Below are positions 15,389-23,544 of a stretch of DNA of 31,146 bases, piece after piece. Every line of letters starts with the position of its first letter. Position 1 is the first letter of the stretch. Under the pieces are notes generated by a model. It did no database searches. It was not told the origin of the DNA and worked only from the letters and a program-made list of their open reading frames with translations. The stretch is from a virus. Position numbers and translations under genes: made by a program. The stretch is taken from the IMG/VR virus record IMGVR_UViG_3300020221_000073, positions 1 to 31,146 of that record; one strand, 5' to 3'.

Positions 15389-16471
15389 ATGATTGTAAAA
15401 AATATATCAGCTATACAATACTTCATAGAACGGTTTGATATACTAGATGCACCATATCAATACACCGTTGATTATCATATTGATGCTCCTCGAAAAACTT
15501 TTATCACCAATCCCACGTTTATGGCTGAGTTCCATGACTGTACAACACACAGTTTACCCTTGTTGATAACAAATGAAAATCATCTCATTACCTCACACAT
15601 ATGGCCCCTATTGCATAATACAAAATACAAACCAAAGAAGACACATGGGCTATGGAGTGCATGGGGAGAGAACATAGATATATCTCTATCTGCTCCCGCC
15701 AAAAAATTTGAGGAAGAGTACAAATACGTGTGGTTGCCCATCGATGAGCTCAGCGCCAACAACGCCTGGCACATCTGGATCGACGTGATATCAAAGTTTA
15801 GATTGATGGAAAAAAAATTCAGCCACAAATATACGGATTTTATCTATGTGTTGAGCAACTCCAGTGAATATTTCGATCGTGTGGCCGGAGAATTATTTCC
15901 TGAACTTAGATATTACGTGATGCCCAAAAACACAACATGGAAATTTGCGCATCTTTTGGTGCCATCCATGAGCAATCATGAGGATGGCGTGACTGTGCCA
16001 GAAATGCCAAAGTGGCTCCGCCATAAATTTGGCCAGAAAATAGAGCCTACAAGAAAAATTTTTATCAGCAGGGAGGATGCCCCCGCGAGGAAATTGATTA
16101 ATGCCGAGGAAGTGTTCATGGCTCTGCAAGGTTGGGAAACCGTTACTCTATCTGGAATGATAACCCAAAAACAGATAGAACTTTTTTCAGGAGCTAGTCA
16201 TGTAATATCTACACACGGAGCTGGATTAGCCAATCTATTATGGTGCCAGGCAGGAACAAAAATCATAGAAATAAGTCAAAAGGAATTATTAGATAAAAAA
16301 GTCTATCCTGTTTTAAGCCATCATTTGGGATTATCCCACCATGTATTATTGGGTGAAAAAGTGACAATAGCAGGAGATAAACCCAAAGGAGTAAAAAGAA
16401 AAAAAGATTTCAATGACATCACCGTAAACACGTCCGCTCTATTTGAATTGATTAATCAGGTGCAAAAATAG
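15389..16471 (+). CDS. GT61-like glycosyltransferase (DUF563 type)
   Basis: The 360-residue protein resembles family 61 transferases. The N-terminal half carries the acceptor region with ELSANNAWHIWIDV (about 116-129). The C-terminal half has RKIFISREDAPARKL (about 222-236), a regulatory-like Asn/Glu segment INAEEVFMAL, and the signature ASHVISTHGAGLANLLWC (about 269-286), followed by AGTKIIEIS. The HGAG(L/M) motif with its catalytic-region His is diagnostic. Known members act in capsule, LPS and plant glycan synthesis. There is no signal peptide, so the reaction is cytoplasmic. A strong promoter with almost no leader lies just upstream, and it begins the plus-strand run of four genes to asnB. 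Confidence 0.82.
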   Translation: MIVKNISAIQYFIERFDILDAPYQYTVDYHIDAPRKTFITNPTFMAEFHDCTTHSLPLLITNENHLITSHIWPLLHNTKYKPKKTHGLWSAWGENIDISLSAPAKKFEEEYKYVWLPIDELSANNAWHIWIDVISKFRLMEKKFSHKYTDFIYVLSNSSEYFDRVAGELFPELRYYVMPKNTTWKFAHLLVPSMSNHEDGVTVPEMPKWLRHKFGQKIEPTRKIFISREDAPARKLINAEEVFMALQGWETVTLSGMITQKQIELFSGASHVISTHGAGLANLLWCQAGTKIIEISQKELLDKKVYPVLSHHLGLSHHVLLGEKVTIAGDKPKGVKRKKDFNDITVNTSALFELINQVQK

Positions 16472-16486
16472 AATAATTAATAACAA

Positions 16487-17302
16487 ATGATATATCTGAG
16501 CAAGACTGATAGACCCACTACAGAGAAATACATAAGTTGGGCCCAACAGGGTTTACCAGGATCAAAAATTTTACCATATGATCAAGTACTTCGGCAGAGA
16601 GATGCCGACAAGGTCATATTGATGGGTATATTAAGGGGTACCAACATGGTATATCATTGGGCTATCAAAAACAAGATAGATTTCTATTTCATTGACCGAC
16701 CTTATTGGGGGATGAGCCGAAGCGAACCTTACCTCATGAGGATAACCAAGAACCATCACGCAAAAAATTATTTAGAATCTAGGCCTGATGATCGTTTTCA
16801 AAAATATTTCCCATTTAAGATCGAACCATGGAAGAAGAATGGAAAAAAAATTGTAGTATGCCCTCCCACGCACAGCATAGCGGTCATGTTCGAACAGGAA
16901 GGTTGGCTATCTAAAACTTTAGAAATTTTAAGAGCTAATACAGATCGAGACATAGTTGTGAGAAATAAAGGATATAATCCCGATAGCAAAATAGATGAGT
17001 TCGGTCGACTGATGCCTGGCCCAAACGACAATGAGGACACTGCCACACCAATCGATTGGAATGACACTTATGCCATTGTGGCATTTAACAGTAACATAAC
17101 CATAGAAGCCACAGCGAGAGGCGTGCCCGTGTTTACGGACATAATGAACTCATGTGCTCCTATAGCAGAATTAGATTTCTCAAAGATAGAAACGCCCAGG
17201 TATGCGGATAGAGAGCCCTGCTATCATTCTTTGGCATACGGACAATTTACAAAAGAAGAAATTCAAAATGGGTACGCATGGAGCATATTAGATGAAAGTT
17301 GA
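16487..17302 (+). CDS. GT-B-like transferase of the paralogue family (copy B)
   Basis: The protein has 271 residues with the same landmarks as copy A: FYFIDRPYWGMSR (66-78), KIVVCPPTHSIAVMF (121-135), RDIVVRNKG (154-162), NSNITIEATARGVPVFTD (201-218) and YGQFTKEEIQNGYAW (251-265). It aligns end to end with copy A, including a matching ESRPDDRFQKY block (copy A: RDCPSDRFDKF), so A and B are the closest pair. The 16-base gap from the GT61-like gene and 11-base overlap with copy C argue for one transcript. Function is inferred as sugar or polyol-phosphate transfer in glycan assembly. Confidence 0.7.
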   Translation: MIYLSKTDRPTTEKYISWAQQGLPGSKILPYDQVLRQRDADKVILMGILRGTNMVYHWAIKNKIDFYFIDRPYWGMSRSEPYLMRITKNHHAKNYLESRPDDRFQKYFPFKIEPWKKNGKKIVVCPPTHSIAVMFEQEGWLSKTLEILRANTDRDIVVRNKGYNPDSKIDEFGRLMPGPNDNEDTATPIDWNDTYAIVAFNSNITIEATARGVPVFTDIMNSCAPIAELDFSKIETPRYADREPCYHSLAYGQFTKEEIQNGYAWSILDES

Positions 17303-18275
17303 AATATTTAGAAGAACAGTGAAAGATAGACGTCGAGGAGCCAGCTGGGAATTATTGCAACACATGGCCGAGGGTATAAAAAAATCCGGCGACGAACCCG
17401 TGATTGTGAACGAAAATCTCACAGGAAATTGGCGCCAAGACGAGATGGAACCCACTGCTCCAATTGGTTGCATGTTTGGGTATGGTGGTGACAAACAGAT
17501 ACATCACACCAAGGGCAGAAGGAGGGACCTTGTGGAACGTGCCAAAAAGAAAGGCATCTATATTATTACATTTGATGGTGGTTTGCTGAGCAGTTTTGGA
17601 AACACAGTGGATCATCCTCATCACCATTGGAGAGTGGCTCTATATTCTCCCATGAACAATGGCGACTTCCTATCAGACAACTCTCCACCAGATCGTTGGG
17701 AAATGATGAAAAGTTTATGGAATATTAAAAATGATCCCTGGAGGAAGTCCAATCCCGAAGATCCGATACTGTTTGTTCTACAACCCAAAGATAACTGGAG
17801 CATGAACGAGCTAGATCCGATCGATTGGTTCAATGGAGTCTATGACACACTGAGGAAATTGACTCACAGGAAATTTTTAGTGAGGCCTCATCCTAATCAT
17901 ATGGCAGCGATAGCAGACAGGGCAAAAGAATTTCCCGGGGACGTGGAATTAGTTATAGGCCCTAAGTTTTTTACGGGAGATAATAAAAAATTCTATAGAT
18001 TTAATTTTCAAGAAGCGATTGCCAATTGTCATGCTGTGGTCACCCACAACTCCACCGCTAGCACAGACAGTTGTGTGAGAGGCATACCTACTTTCTGCAC
18101 GTCAGATTTGGCAATATGCTGGCCTGTGGCAAACCAAGACTTGACCAAAATAGAATCACCAGTATTGCCTGATAGGTCACAATGGTTAAATGACATAGGA
18201 TATAAAATGTGGACCACGGAAGAGATATCTAATGGCACAGTGTTTCGTAGATTTAAACATAGATTAGGATTATAG
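17292..18275 (+). CDS. GT-B-like transferase of the paralogue family (copy C)
   Basis: The 327-residue protein starts inside the end of copy B. An extended N-terminal half contains MFGYGGDKQIHHTKGRR and YIITFDGGLLSSF. The conserved C-terminal half has FLVRPHPNHMAAI (about 195-207), HNSTASTDSCVRGIPTFC (about 252-269) and the closing WTTEEISNG (about 307-315). RPHP followed by a Ser-rich donor loop is typical of CDP-glycerol or capsule-type (Kps-like) GT-B enzymes. Compared with copies A and B it is longer by about 55 residues and carries Cys in place of the acidic residue of the donor loop (STASTDSC). It is directly upstream of asnB with a one-base gap. Substrate unknown. Confidence 0.7.
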   Translation: MKVEIFRRTVKDRRRGASWELLQHMAEGIKKSGDEPVIVNENLTGNWRQDEMEPTAPIGCMFGYGGDKQIHHTKGRRRDLVERAKKKGIYIITFDGGLLSSFGNTVDHPHHHWRVALYSPMNNGDFLSDNSPPDRWEMMKSLWNIKNDPWRKSNPEDPILFVLQPKDNWSMNELDPIDWFNGVYDTLRKLTHRKFLVRPHPNHMAAIADRAKEFPGDVELVIGPKFFTGDNKKFYRFNFQEAIANCHAVVTHNSTASTDSCVRGIPTFCTSDLAICWPVANQDLTKIESPVLPDRSQWLNDIGYKMWTTEEISNGTVFRRFKHRLGL

Positions 18276-18276
18276 C

Positions 18277-19992
18277 ATGTGTGGCATATATGGCATAACC
18301 AAACGAGATAGAGACTTTATAGAAAAGTATATAAAAATCTGCGAACATCGAGGACCAGATGGACAGGATATTTGGAATGATGATTCTGTCACTCTAGGAC
18401 ATAATCTTTTAAGCATAACCGATCAGCCACAAGTGTCGCATCAGCCATGGCACACTGAGAGAGGCAACATATTAATATATAATGGAGAGATTTTTAATTA
18501 TTTTGATTTGATAAAAAAATACACAGCTTTTAAACCCCGTACCACATGTGATACAGAATTGTTAGCATGGGGATTGGATCACCATGGTGAAAAATTTGTT
18601 GAAGAGATTGACAGCATGCATGCCTTTGCCTATTACAACACCCAGTCAAAGCAACTGATATTGAGTAGAGATCATGCTGGCATCAAACCTCTATACTATG
18701 CTGAAACCGCGGAGGGATTAATATTTGGTTCAGAAATAAAAGGCATGCTGGATCAGGTGCCCAACTCCAGGAAGATAGATCAGTTGGCGATCAGCTGCAT
18801 GAGCCTCACCGGCATCAATGCCACCAGGAACACATTCTTCTCCAACATAAAACAACTGATGCCGGGAGAAACAATCACATATGACTGTGCAAGAAAAAGA
18901 ATAAAATCATCAGAAAGAATTTACATCACTCCAAGATCTAATCGATCCTTTGATCCCGCGGAGTTCAGAGATCGTGTGAGAAAGACTGTGCAGATGTCAA
19001 GCATAGGACGAAGACAGATGGGGGTATTCCTCAGCGGTGGGTTGGATAGCAGCGTGGTAGCATATGAGATGATGAAGATACATGGAGCTGTGAACACATT
19101 CACTAATAAAATGCAGCCCAATGTCGTGACCGATGAAGATTACAACAGTGATGCCGCCTGTGCAAAAATTTTAGCTGTGCAAGAAAAATTCAATCACACC
19201 GAAGTTATTATCACACCCAACGATGTCATCGCGGCATGGAAAGACAGCATCTACTACATGGAACAACCTGTCTACAACCCCAGCATGAGCATGTATTATC
19301 ATACCAATCGCAAATTGTCGGAGGCCGGCACCGTCATAACCATGGCGGGAGACATGGGCGATGAGATACTGGGAGGATATCCCAAGTATTGGAAAATGAA
19401 AGATGAAAAGTTCCGTTCATGGGGAGACATAATAGACAAATGGTTACAAAGAATAAAAAGACCACTAGTGGTGGGAGTGCCGACTCTGCCGGCCGCGGTG
19501 TTGAGAGAAGAGTTAATAAAGTTGTATCCTGACACCTTATGGAATCCTGTGGATCCCGTAGCATCTTATATGGCCCTTGATTGTGTGGCACAAGCACCAA
19601 ATGAATTCTTCTCTAGGAACGACAAATACGGCATGGCGTTTGGCATGGAGGGGAGATTTCCTTTGACCACAAAAATGTTCATGCAATATTGCCTGGACAT
19701 ACCAACCAGTCACAAGATAGGAAAAAATAAACACGAGACAAAGTTATTGACCAAAATTGCCTACAAAGGATTACTGCCAGATGCAATAATTACGAAACAA
19801 AAGACAGGTTGGACTGTGCCAATCGGACAGTGGCTGGCCATGGGCATTGATAACAATTTAAAAAAGTTTTATACTAGCTGTGTCGGAGAGAAATCAAGAC
19901 TGGATAGGATAACGGTAAGCCAAAAGGCAAGCAAAGCTCTGGTTCCAGCCTGGGTCATGCAAGATTGGATCAAAAAGTATGAGATGTTGTGA
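18277..19992 (+). CDS. asnB: AsnB-type glutamine-dependent amidotransferase (asparagine synthase family)
   Basis: The 571-residue two-domain enzyme begins MCGIYGI, so Cys2 becomes the N-terminal nucleophile of the class II glutaminase domain. HRGPDG (24-29) and YNGEIFNY (68-75) are glutaminase motifs. The synthetase domain has the pyrophosphate loop FLSGGLDSSVV (251-261) and the later MAGDMGDEILGGYPKYW. Both halves appear intact. The canonical reaction makes asparagine from aspartate, glutamine and ATP. In polysaccharide loci, relatives instead amidate sugar carboxylates or add amino groups to sugars. Its place between glycosyltransferase and methyltransferase genes favours the second role, but ordinary asparagine supply to an infected cell cannot be excluded. 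It ends one base before a convergent gene. Confidence 0.88.
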   Translation: MCGIYGITKRDRDFIEKYIKICEHRGPDGQDIWNDDSVTLGHNLLSITDQPQVSHQPWHTERGNILIYNGEIFNYFDLIKKYTAFKPRTTCDTELLAWGLDHHGEKFVEEIDSMHAFAYYNTQSKQLILSRDHAGIKPLYYAETAEGLIFGSEIKGMLDQVPNSRKIDQLAISCMSLTGINATRNTFFSNIKQLMPGETITYDCARKRIKSSERIYITPRSNRSFDPAEFRDRVRKTVQMSSIGRRQMGVFLSGGLDSSVVAYEMMKIHGAVNTFTNKMQPNVVTDEDYNSDAACAKILAVQEKFNHTEVIITPNDVIAAWKDSIYYMEQPVYNPSMSMYYHTNRKLSEAGTVITMAGDMGDEILGGYPKYWKMKDEKFRSWGDIIDKWLQRIKRPLVVGVPTLPAAVLREELIKLYPDTLWNPVDPVASYMALDCVAQAPNEFFSRNDKYGMAFGMEGRFPLTTKMFMQYCLDIPTSHKIGKNKHETKLLTKIAYKGLLPDAIITKQKTGWTVPIGQWLAMGIDNNLKKFYTSCVGEKSRLDRITVSQKASKALVPAWVMQDWIKKYEML

Positions 19993-20592
19993 TCAATGTA
20001 CTTGATAATGGCATAGATCAATTTCTCTCGTTTTAAATTTATAGTAATTGGCTTTGTACCTCGTATCAAAGTATGTTCGCTTTTGAACGAATTTAAGATT
20101 TTTAAATTTTTCTATGCCGGGTTTGATATGGGGATGGTTTCCATCATCGAATACGAAATTCTTTATGCCGAGATGCAGGGACAGCTCTATATCCCTCTGC
20201 ACTATCTCTGGCCAATGTCCCCCGTCGATGAATGCCAAGTCATACCCTGATATCGGCAACGACCTGCTGCCTAGCATGACCTCCATAGCCACTTTCTGAC
20301 TGTCACCCCACACTATTTCATGCCTGCCGGGAAATTTTTCTTTGAGGATTTCCGCACCCTTCCTGGAGCTGTCTATTTCTATTATCTCGATGCTGGTGAT
20401 CTTTACTGATGGAAACATAGTCATCAACAAGGCACTGCTCCAACCGGTATTGAATCCAAATTCCAATACGTTGGTAAATGGAAATGAATTGTAAAAATGT
20501 TTCCATGCATTGACCACATGCTCGGTTGGGCATAGATGTCCTGTGTGTCCAGGAGGCATATAGGTTAAATTGTAAATAATTTTTTGTGACAT
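19993..20592 (-). CDS. SAM-dependent methyltransferase-like protein
   Basis: I take the start at 20592 (MSQKIIYNLTYMPPGHTG), 16 codons inside the longest frame, because the longer version would run into the divergent promoter region and adds a hydrophobic, unconserved-looking extension. That gives 199 residues. Motif I is NVLEFGFNTGWSSALLM, with the usual G-x-G-x-G modified to GFNTG. ITSIEIIE holds the acidic end of strand 2, and YDLAFIDGGHWPEIV is the IDGGH motif typical of Methyltransf_24-like proteins. A second methyltransferase of the same broad type begins the island at 10925. It converges with asnB and diverges from the GT-A gene at 20621. Substrate unknown. Confidence 0.72.
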   Translation of the reverse strand: MSQKIIYNLTYMPPGHTGHLCPTEHVVNAWKHFYNSFPFTNVLEFGFNTGWSSALLMTMFPSVKITSIEIIEIDSSRKGAEILKEKFPGRHEIVWGDSQKVAMEVMLGSRSLPISGYDLAFIDGGHWPEIVQRDIELSLHLGIKNFVFDDGNHPHIKPGIEKFKNLKFVQKRTYFDTRYKANYYKFKTREIDLCHYQVH

Positions 20593-20618
20593 GGTATCAA
20601 TTAAATATAATATATTTA
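20584..20618 (+). promoter_or_regulatory. Divergent promoter with palindromic AT core
   Basis: TTGTGA (20584-20589), a 16-base spacer and TATAAT (20606-20611) precede the ATG at 20621, leaving a leader of only a few bases. The core TTAAATAT-AAT-ATATTTAA (20601-20619) is a perfect inverted repeat that also places TAAATA on both strands (20602-20607 forward, 20618-20613 reverse), so it may serve both the methyltransferase and the transferase genes. Confidence 0.5.
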
Positions 20619-20620
20619 AC

Positions 20621-21529
20621 ATGAAAATCAAAGTAATCACTTCTTACAAACCAGGCACATGGGATCTCTATTCCGGCAGAGGTATCAAGAGCATTGCCGA
20701 ACAATGGCCTGCAGAAGTTGACCTTGTGGTCTATCTCGAAGAGCCCAAACCCAAGTACGACCATCCCAGGATCACATGGATTGATCTCAACGCTGCCGAA
20801 CCGGAGTTGTTGAAATTTAAAAATCGACACAGGAACGATCCAGTGGCTTGTGGTGAGCTACAGGAGATACCGGGAGGAGTCAGGAGGCCCGCTTGTCTGC
20901 AACAAAAGGGGGGATTGGACAAAAATAAGGGTTCCTTTCTTTGGGACGCTGTGAGATTCAGTAATAAAGTTTTCTGCGTGATCAATGCCATACGTAATTC
21001 CAGACAATATGATTATGTAATATGGATCGATGCTGACACATTTACTTTTAGATCCATGCCATTAGAGTTTCTAATGAAACTTTTACCCAGCAATACTATG
21101 GTTACATATCTCGGCAGAGAAAGATTTTCTCTAAATGATGGGGGCAAATATCCAGAGTGCGGTTTCGTTGGCTACAATCTAAGGCACGCCCATGTACAAG
21201 AATTTGCCAAAGAATGGGAAAATTTGTTTATCACAGATGAAGTTTTCAAATTATTAGAATGGCATGATAGTTTTTTATTTTGGCATCTTGTAAAATATTT
21301 CCAAAAAAAATATAATATAGAAGTAAATGACATAGGCTATGATAAAAATGTCAAGGGACATCACGTGTTCGTGAACAGCGAATTGGGATTATACATGGAT
21401 CACATGAAAGGCAAGAGAAAAAAATTAGGCAGCAGCTCTAAAAATGATTTAAGACCACCAATGAAGAATGCTCCTGCAAATGTGTGGGAAATAGATTATT
21501 GGAAGAAAGTACCAACGTCATTAAAATGA
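20621..21529 (+). CDS. GT-A fold glycosyltransferase
   Basis: I start at ATG 20621 (MKIKVITSYKPG, 302 residues); an upstream ATG at 20591 would read through the promoter palindrome and overlap the divergent gene. The protein has a conventional GT-A start and the metal-binding D137-A138-D139 in DYVIWIDADTFTF, followed by TYLGRERF and a Cys-containing acceptor loop PECGFVGYNLRH. The C-terminal region has WHDSFLFWHLVKYF and a His-rich part (YDKNVKGHHVFVNSELG). There are no membrane segments. It differs from the other two GT-A proteins in length and acceptor loop, so it is not a recent duplicate. Its stop overlaps the next ATG (ATGA). Confidence 0.76.
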   Translation: MKIKVITSYKPGTWDLYSGRGIKSIAEQWPAEVDLVVYLEEPKPKYDHPRITWIDLNAAEPELLKFKNRHRNDPVACGELQEIPGGVRRPACLQQKGGLDKNKGSFLWDAVRFSNKVFCVINAIRNSRQYDYVIWIDADTFTFRSMPLEFLMKLLPSNTMVTYLGRERFSLNDGGKYPECGFVGYNLRHAHVQEFAKEWENLFITDEVFKLLEWHDSFLFWHLVKYFQKKYNIEVNDIGYDKNVKGHHVFVNSELGLYMDHMKGKRKKLGSSSKNDLRPPMKNAPANVWEIDYWKKVPTSLK

Positions 21530-22398
21530 AAATAGCATTATTTCCAGACAATGGCAGTCTCAACAGTAAACCCGTGTTCGCCGCGCTAATAGAACACCTC
21601 AGAGCAAAAGGAGAAAACATATACATCAATGAAGATAGAGATTGTGACGTTGCTGTGATTTGGTCTGTGTTATGGTTAGGAAGGATGGCCAGCAATAGAC
21701 AAATATGGGAAAAATACAAAGCAAAAAATAAACCAGTGGTAGTAATGGAGGTGGGCGGCCTAAAGAGAAACACGACTTGGAAGATGGGCATCAATGGTAT
21801 CAACAGAGATGCTGATTTTGCGAATCAGATATTTGATAACAAAAGATGGCCACTATTCAATATAGAAATGAAACCGTGGAAGCAAACAGGAAATGTAATA
21901 GTAATATGCGGACAACACGACACTAGTCAGCAATGGCAAAAAAATCCACGTATGTCTCACTGGATAGAACAGCAGATAAAAGAAATCAGAAAATACAGTC
22001 AAAAACCCATACTGGTTAGACCACATCCTAGAAACAGCTTTGATTTTGACGGGAAAAAATATATTAACGTGAAAATTAAAAAACCTGAAAGGGATTGGAC
22101 CACATATGATGATACTGATTTTAAAAAAACACTCAAATCGACTTGGGCGGTTGTGAATCATTCCAGCAATCCAGCCATAGAATCTGTAATTAATGGTATA
22201 CCAGTTTTTGTGAGTGAATCAAGTTTGTGTTATGAAGTGGGCAATGCAAATCTTTTTGATTTAGAAAAACCGGCAATGCCTAATAGACTAGGTTGGGCGC
22301 ACAAACTTTCTTATACGGAATGGACAGTACAGGAAATCAGAGATGGATTGCCATGGTCTAGAATACGGCAGAGACTTGCAGAAAGATACATAAAATAG
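21526..22398 (+). CDS. GT-B-like transferase of the paralogue family (copy D)
   Basis: The start is ATG 21526, which overlaps the previous stop by four bases (ATGA); the longer frame beginning at 21484 adds residues read from the upstream gene's 3' end. The 290-residue protein opens MKIALFPDNGSLNSK and has KPILVRPHPRNSFDF (about 160-174), NHSSNPAIESVINGIPVF (about 210-227) and the family tail YTEWTVQEIRDGLPWSRI (about 265-282). It shares RPHP with copy C and the ending pattern with all three others. It lies downstream of a strand switch, separated from copies B and C by asnB and a minus-strand gene, so the family is dispersed rather than in tandem. Substrate unknown. Confidence 0.7.
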   Translation: MKIALFPDNGSLNSKPVFAALIEHLRAKGENIYINEDRDCDVAVIWSVLWLGRMASNRQIWEKYKAKNKPVVVMEVGGLKRNTTWKMGINGINRDADFANQIFDNKRWPLFNIEMKPWKQTGNVIVICGQHDTSQQWQKNPRMSHWIEQQIKEIRKYSQKPILVRPHPRNSFDFDGKKYINVKIKKPERDWTTYDDTDFKKTLKSTWAVVNHSSNPAIESVINGIPVFVSESSLCYEVGNANLFDLEKPAMPNRLGWAHKLSYTEWTVQEIRDGLPWSRIRQRLAERYIK

Positions 22399-23151
22399 AT
22401 GCCTGTTCAATCAATCATACGACACAAAGACTTACACACCGTGACTGCTATCGAGTGGACCCCTTACAAAGGCGAAACTATCATAACCAAAGTGTCAATC
22501 AAAGGGGGCAAGAAAACCCACGAAACGGAATATGTTGAGGATGTAGTTAAGGCACGGCCTCGAGGCAATGCCTACATTATCGGCAACGGCCCCTCCAGAA
22601 AAGGATTCGATCTCAATCTTCTCAGAGATTCTGGCCAAATATATGGATGTAATGCTCTCTACAGAGATTTTATTCCCGATTATCTATTCATGGTGGATAG
22701 ATTTATTTCCCAAACCATAGTAGATGAAAAAATTTATGAAAAATGCGTGTGTTATGCTCCGGCTTTAGAATACACTAAAAGTAAAAAGAAACTAAACTTG
22801 ATTCCAAATAATCCTCATTGGGTATCTGGTTCCGCCGCCATCTGGACAGCCTGTGTGCATGGACATAAAAATATATATTTGATAGGATTTGATTTCAAAG
22901 AATATGGCAAGGGGCAATTGAACAACATCTATCAAAACACGGAACACTATGGTCCTCGCGACAGCGACACTTTGCATGAGGGATGGCTGACTCAATTTAG
23001 AATTTGTATTAAACAGAGACCATATTGTCAATTTACTGTGGTACACGATAATCCAACAGAACCATTGCATCATTTACAAACAGGTATCGACTTAAAGAAT
23101 ACAAAACTTATGACCTACGCTGAATTTACAGAGAAAGTCCTAAGCCGATAA
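22399..23151 (+). CDS. DUF115/sialyltransferase-like (GNGPS motif) protein
   Basis: The 250-residue protein has the motif AYIIGNGPSRKGFDLN (about 58-73), followed by QIYGCNALYRDFIPDYLFMVD (split across about 81-101) and, later, VSGSAAIWTACVHGHKNIYL (about 142-161) with IGFDF. The order of a GNGPS loop, a Cys-Asn-x-x-Tyr strand and a Ser-Gly helix is found in DUF115/MptE-like proteins and in GT42 sialyltransferases, which bind CMP-sugars or other nucleotides at GNGPS. In this island a transferase role is most likely, but the family also includes non-transferases. It abuts copy D (TAG-ATG). Its last 26 bases overlap the convergent SprT-like gene. Confidence 0.66.
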   Translation: MPVQSIIRHKDLHTVTAIEWTPYKGETIITKVSIKGGKKTHETEYVEDVVKARPRGNAYIIGNGPSRKGFDLNLLRDSGQIYGCNALYRDFIPDYLFMVDRFISQTIVDEKIYEKCVCYAPALEYTKSKKKLNLIPNNPHWVSGSAAIWTACVHGHKNIYLIGFDFKEYGKGQLNNIYQNTEHYGPRDSDTLHEGWLTQFRICIKQRPYCQFTVVHDNPTEPLHHLQTGIDLKNTKLMTYAEFTEKVLSR

Positions 23152-23530
23152 ATTTAAATCTAGGACGGAAGCTGTAGAAAATGCTGTTGTGATTTCCGGT
23201 GTCCTTCTTCAATGCAAATTGGTATAGATGTATCATCTCGTGTGCAAGTGTTTCTATAAAATCTTTCTTTGTCTGATACTTGCGTACCATCTCTAATTCA
23301 AATCTTGTAGGATTTTTATCTGGATAGGCGCACACCTGCCCCATGGCCTGTTTCAACCATTTCTTGATTATGATCTTGTCGAAATTGGGTAACTGGTTGT
23401 TAAAGACTGCTCGATTGATGTAACGAAACCAGCGATGTATGGCACGTCTATTCGTAAGATACGGTCCTTTGTGATCAAGGGTCTCTTTCACTATCTTGTG
23501 CCTCAATTTCAATGCTTTTTTTCTTCTCAT
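23126..23530 (-). CDS. SprT-like zinc metalloprotease
   Basis: The 134-residue protein has the zincin motif AHEMIHLYQ with H97-E98-x-x-H101 and a probable third ligand H114 in GNHNSIFYSF, the arrangement of SprT and Spartan-type proteases. The N-terminal part is basic with a short helical segment (RRAIHRWFRYINRAVFNNQL). Spartan relatives cleave DNA-protein crosslinks; SprT in bacteria is less well defined. A phage copy beside uvsW would fit removal of protein blocks in replicating or recombining DNA, but this is inferred. The gene is alone on the minus strand, with its 3' end overlapping the convergent glycan gene. The start at 23530 is the only one that keeps the basic N-terminus. Confidence 0.78.
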   Translation of the reverse strand: MRRKKALKLRHKIVKETLDHKGPYLTNRRAIHRWFRYINRAVFNNQLPNFDKIIIKKWLKQAMGQVCAYPDKNPTRFELEMVRKYQTKKDFIETLAHEMIHLYQFALKKDTGNHNSIFYSFRPRFKFIGLGLSL

Positions 23531-23544
23531 AATTGGCAGATCAA

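Noticed and set aside
20593-20640. A 16-codon N-terminal extension of the minus-strand methyltransferase
   Set aside because: It would read through the divergent promoter palindrome and overlap the start of the plus-strand transferase; the internal ATG at 20592 gives a normal N-terminus.
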